Assembly (NCBI GenBank): GCA_965153455.1
Contig: OZ234501.1
Location: forward strand, 11,780,001-11,844,000
Length of the DNA: 64,000 nt
From: Sphagnum compactum
Lineage: Eukaryota; Bryophyta; Sphagnopsida; Sphagnales
Reading direction: 5' to 3'
Positions 62,560 through 64,000 of the stretch are shown here, one piece after another. Below the pieces are notes generated by a model, which saw only the letters and a program-made list of their open reading frames with translations, was not told where the DNA came from and ran no database searches. Position 1 is the first letter of the stretch, and each line of letters starts with the position of its first letter. A program made the position numbers and the translations under genes.

Positions 62560-63793
62560 AGCAGACGAAGGTGCACATCTTTGGTTTTCATTTAAGGTTT
62601 GGAAAAGGTGCAAGTTCACAGAAGACTCGATCTTCTTCTGCTGCTCTTTCTTTCTGGCACTTTTTGCTCTGATCCGGAATGCAAGCGTTTAAGACCATAA
62701 TGATGCAAAACCATTTTGTCTGTGTGCAAAAGCTGAAGCAGATTTGGTGCATGTGAAGCTTGTTCCTAGGGTTTCTAGTTAGGGTTTCTATCTAGTAGTA
62801 TATTTTTGCAGTAGCATGGGTATGCATTTCATTTCTTTCTTTCAATCTTGTAGTGTTGATTTGTTAGCAAGGCAGACAGTTGAGGGAAGGATTTTGAGAG
62901 AGTTGTGTTGGAGACTCTGCTGCTTGTGGGAGTTAGGTATGGGTGAAGGAGGAAAGTATGGGCACGAGAGTGAAGGATTCAACAGGGTCGCCAGCATTTG
63001 CTCTTGTTAACAAAGCTACAGGTCAAGCTCTGCGACATGCACCTGCAGACCTGGAGCAGGTAAAAACATTTGGACAATCTATTGCAACATGTGCAACCAT
63101 TTGATCCATGCTGTGAAGATTTTAGTTTGTGTGGTTTTGTGGCATGAAATGGGGGAGGATACTGATCTGCATTGCAACAACATGTGCGAGACTTGGGTCC
63201 AGACTGTCCCATAAGGAGCTACATTGCAGAGACTTGGGTCCATGCTTTGAGGATTCAGTTTGTCTAGTCTTGTAGCACCAAAATATGTAAGAAGACTGAC
63301 ATTGGCTTCTGTTGAAAAAACTTGTCCTTGAAGAACAAAAAGTGATGTTGATGAAGAGTAATGATCTGACACTTTGTGAGTGACTCTAACAAGGTTATGA
63401 CTACGCATTGTTTGCCTTACCTTCAAAACATTGTGTCAAGATTTCTCTGCAAATTTCCCTAGATATGACCAGGAAAGGAGCTTGATTTCCCTTGAACATC
63501 ATGTTATTGTCTGGTTTTTTATTCACATGCTCCAACCAGAGATGATTGCATTTTGGCAGGTGTTGCTTGCCGACTTTGAACTCGGGGTCCGGGATGAGAG
63601 TCTGCTATGGTCACAGAGTGAGGATATGGGCGAAGGCTATCATTGTATCCGCATGGTTAACAAGATCACGTCCAATCTGGATGCTCTGCAGGGTGACAAA
63701 AAATCCGGTGGTGTGAAAGATGGGACACCTGTTATCCTCTTTGCATGGAAGAAGCAAGAGAATCAAGTCTGGAAAATCATTCCTGCTTGGTAA
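61821..63793 (+). CDS. Euonymus-related lectin, EULS3 type (ricin-B-like fold)
   Basis: Four exons: 61821-62049, 62263-62495, 62937-63059 and 63560-63793, all GT-AG with matching phases, giving 272 residues. The N-terminal ~119 residues are low complexity: nine His in a row (17-25), acidic stretches, Tyr/Gly/Pro-rich parts and a PPPPAPAPAP segment. The EUL domain runs from about 120 to the end: RLVRIFCKANPNFHVSVRPG, VWVKEESMGTRVKDSTGSPA, FALVNKATGQALRH, LLWSQSEDMGEGYHCIRMVN, DKKSGGVKDGTPVILFAW and QVWKIIPAW. The layout matches Arabidopsis EULS3 as I recall it, a nucleocytoplasmic carbohydrate-binding protein tied to stress and stomatal responses. The stop TAA overlaps a GGTAAGC word that could act as a donor, so a longer isoform beyond the window is possible. 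An in-frame ATG at 61,437 could extend the N-terminus. Confidence 0.93.
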
Positions 63794-64000
63794 GCACCCC
63801 TTTTGAACTTACTCTAAAAACGAAATACATTATATGAATTCAGCACAAGTTTCAACAGCATCATCAAATGATTGGCAGCTGGAGTGAATGTTGGTTTTTA
63901 TGATTAGCAGCTGGAATTGTCTCTTTGCCTTGAGACCTCTCCTGGGAAAGGAAAGGCAACAACTCTGCCCTCCTTAATGAACAGGATCCATCAGGGGATA

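Overview
This window looks like nuclear DNA from a land plant. The evidence is spliced GT-AG genes for a plant receptor-like kinase (ALE2/At4g02010 type), the RNA polymerase subunit RPB12/RPABC4, the meiotic recombination protein MND1 and an EULS3-type Euonymus-related lectin, plus a class III peroxidase relic. Gene density is low: four genes with complete reading frames in 64 kb. The rest is AT-rich intergenic DNA with many microsatellites, minisatellites and degenerate TTTAGGG-like stretches. This would fit a fairly large, repeat-rich genome, but I cannot name the species or lineage.

Layout. About 1-8,077 is the first copy of an ~8 kb direct segmental duplication; the second copy is about 33,930-41,999. 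Both carry exon-like pieces of an unidentified minus-strand gene in decay, several tandem arrays and no intact gene. Just past copy 1, 8,414-8,593 (minus) is a lone first exon resembling the N-terminus of plant TMEM33-like proteins; no further exons were found. At 8,830-9,470 there is a minisatellite, then AT-rich non-coding DNA to about 12.9 kb and a more GC-rich stretch without a recognised gene to about 15 kb. A complete eight-exon receptor kinase gene occupies 15,308-20,222 (minus), with GA-rich likely leader sequence to about 22.45 kb. From 22.5 to 33.9 kb I see only repeats: a 339-bp MITE-like element at 27.2-27.6 kb, a ~52-bp minisatellite at 32.0-32.6 kb and a dispersed palindromic motif seen at seven loci between 23.1 and 60.7 kb.

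After copy 2 comes a broken class III peroxidase gene (42,457-44,127, plus). A divergent pair follows: RPB12 (44,895-45,587, minus) and MND1 (47,218-50,674, plus). The DNA between them holds a telo-box and a tandem array rich in GGGCCC, which may act as a shared promoter. From 51 to 61 kb the DNA is again AT-rich and repetitive, including diverged copies of sequences at 28.9-30.9 kb and a CCTAGGGTT minisatellite at 59.7-60.2 kb. The window ends with a four-exon EUL lectin gene (61,821-63,793, plus) preceded by a strongly repetitive leader.

The intact genes have unrelated jobs: cell-surface signalling, transcription, meiotic recombination, and carbohydrate binding in the nucleus and cytoplasm. 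They do not form a pathway. I found no clear new multi-gene system. The most notable observations are the duplication with its decaying gene, the dispersed motif that has also become a tandem array, the repeat-built intergenic region between RPB12 and MND1, and the repetitive, in-frame-open leader of the lectin gene.
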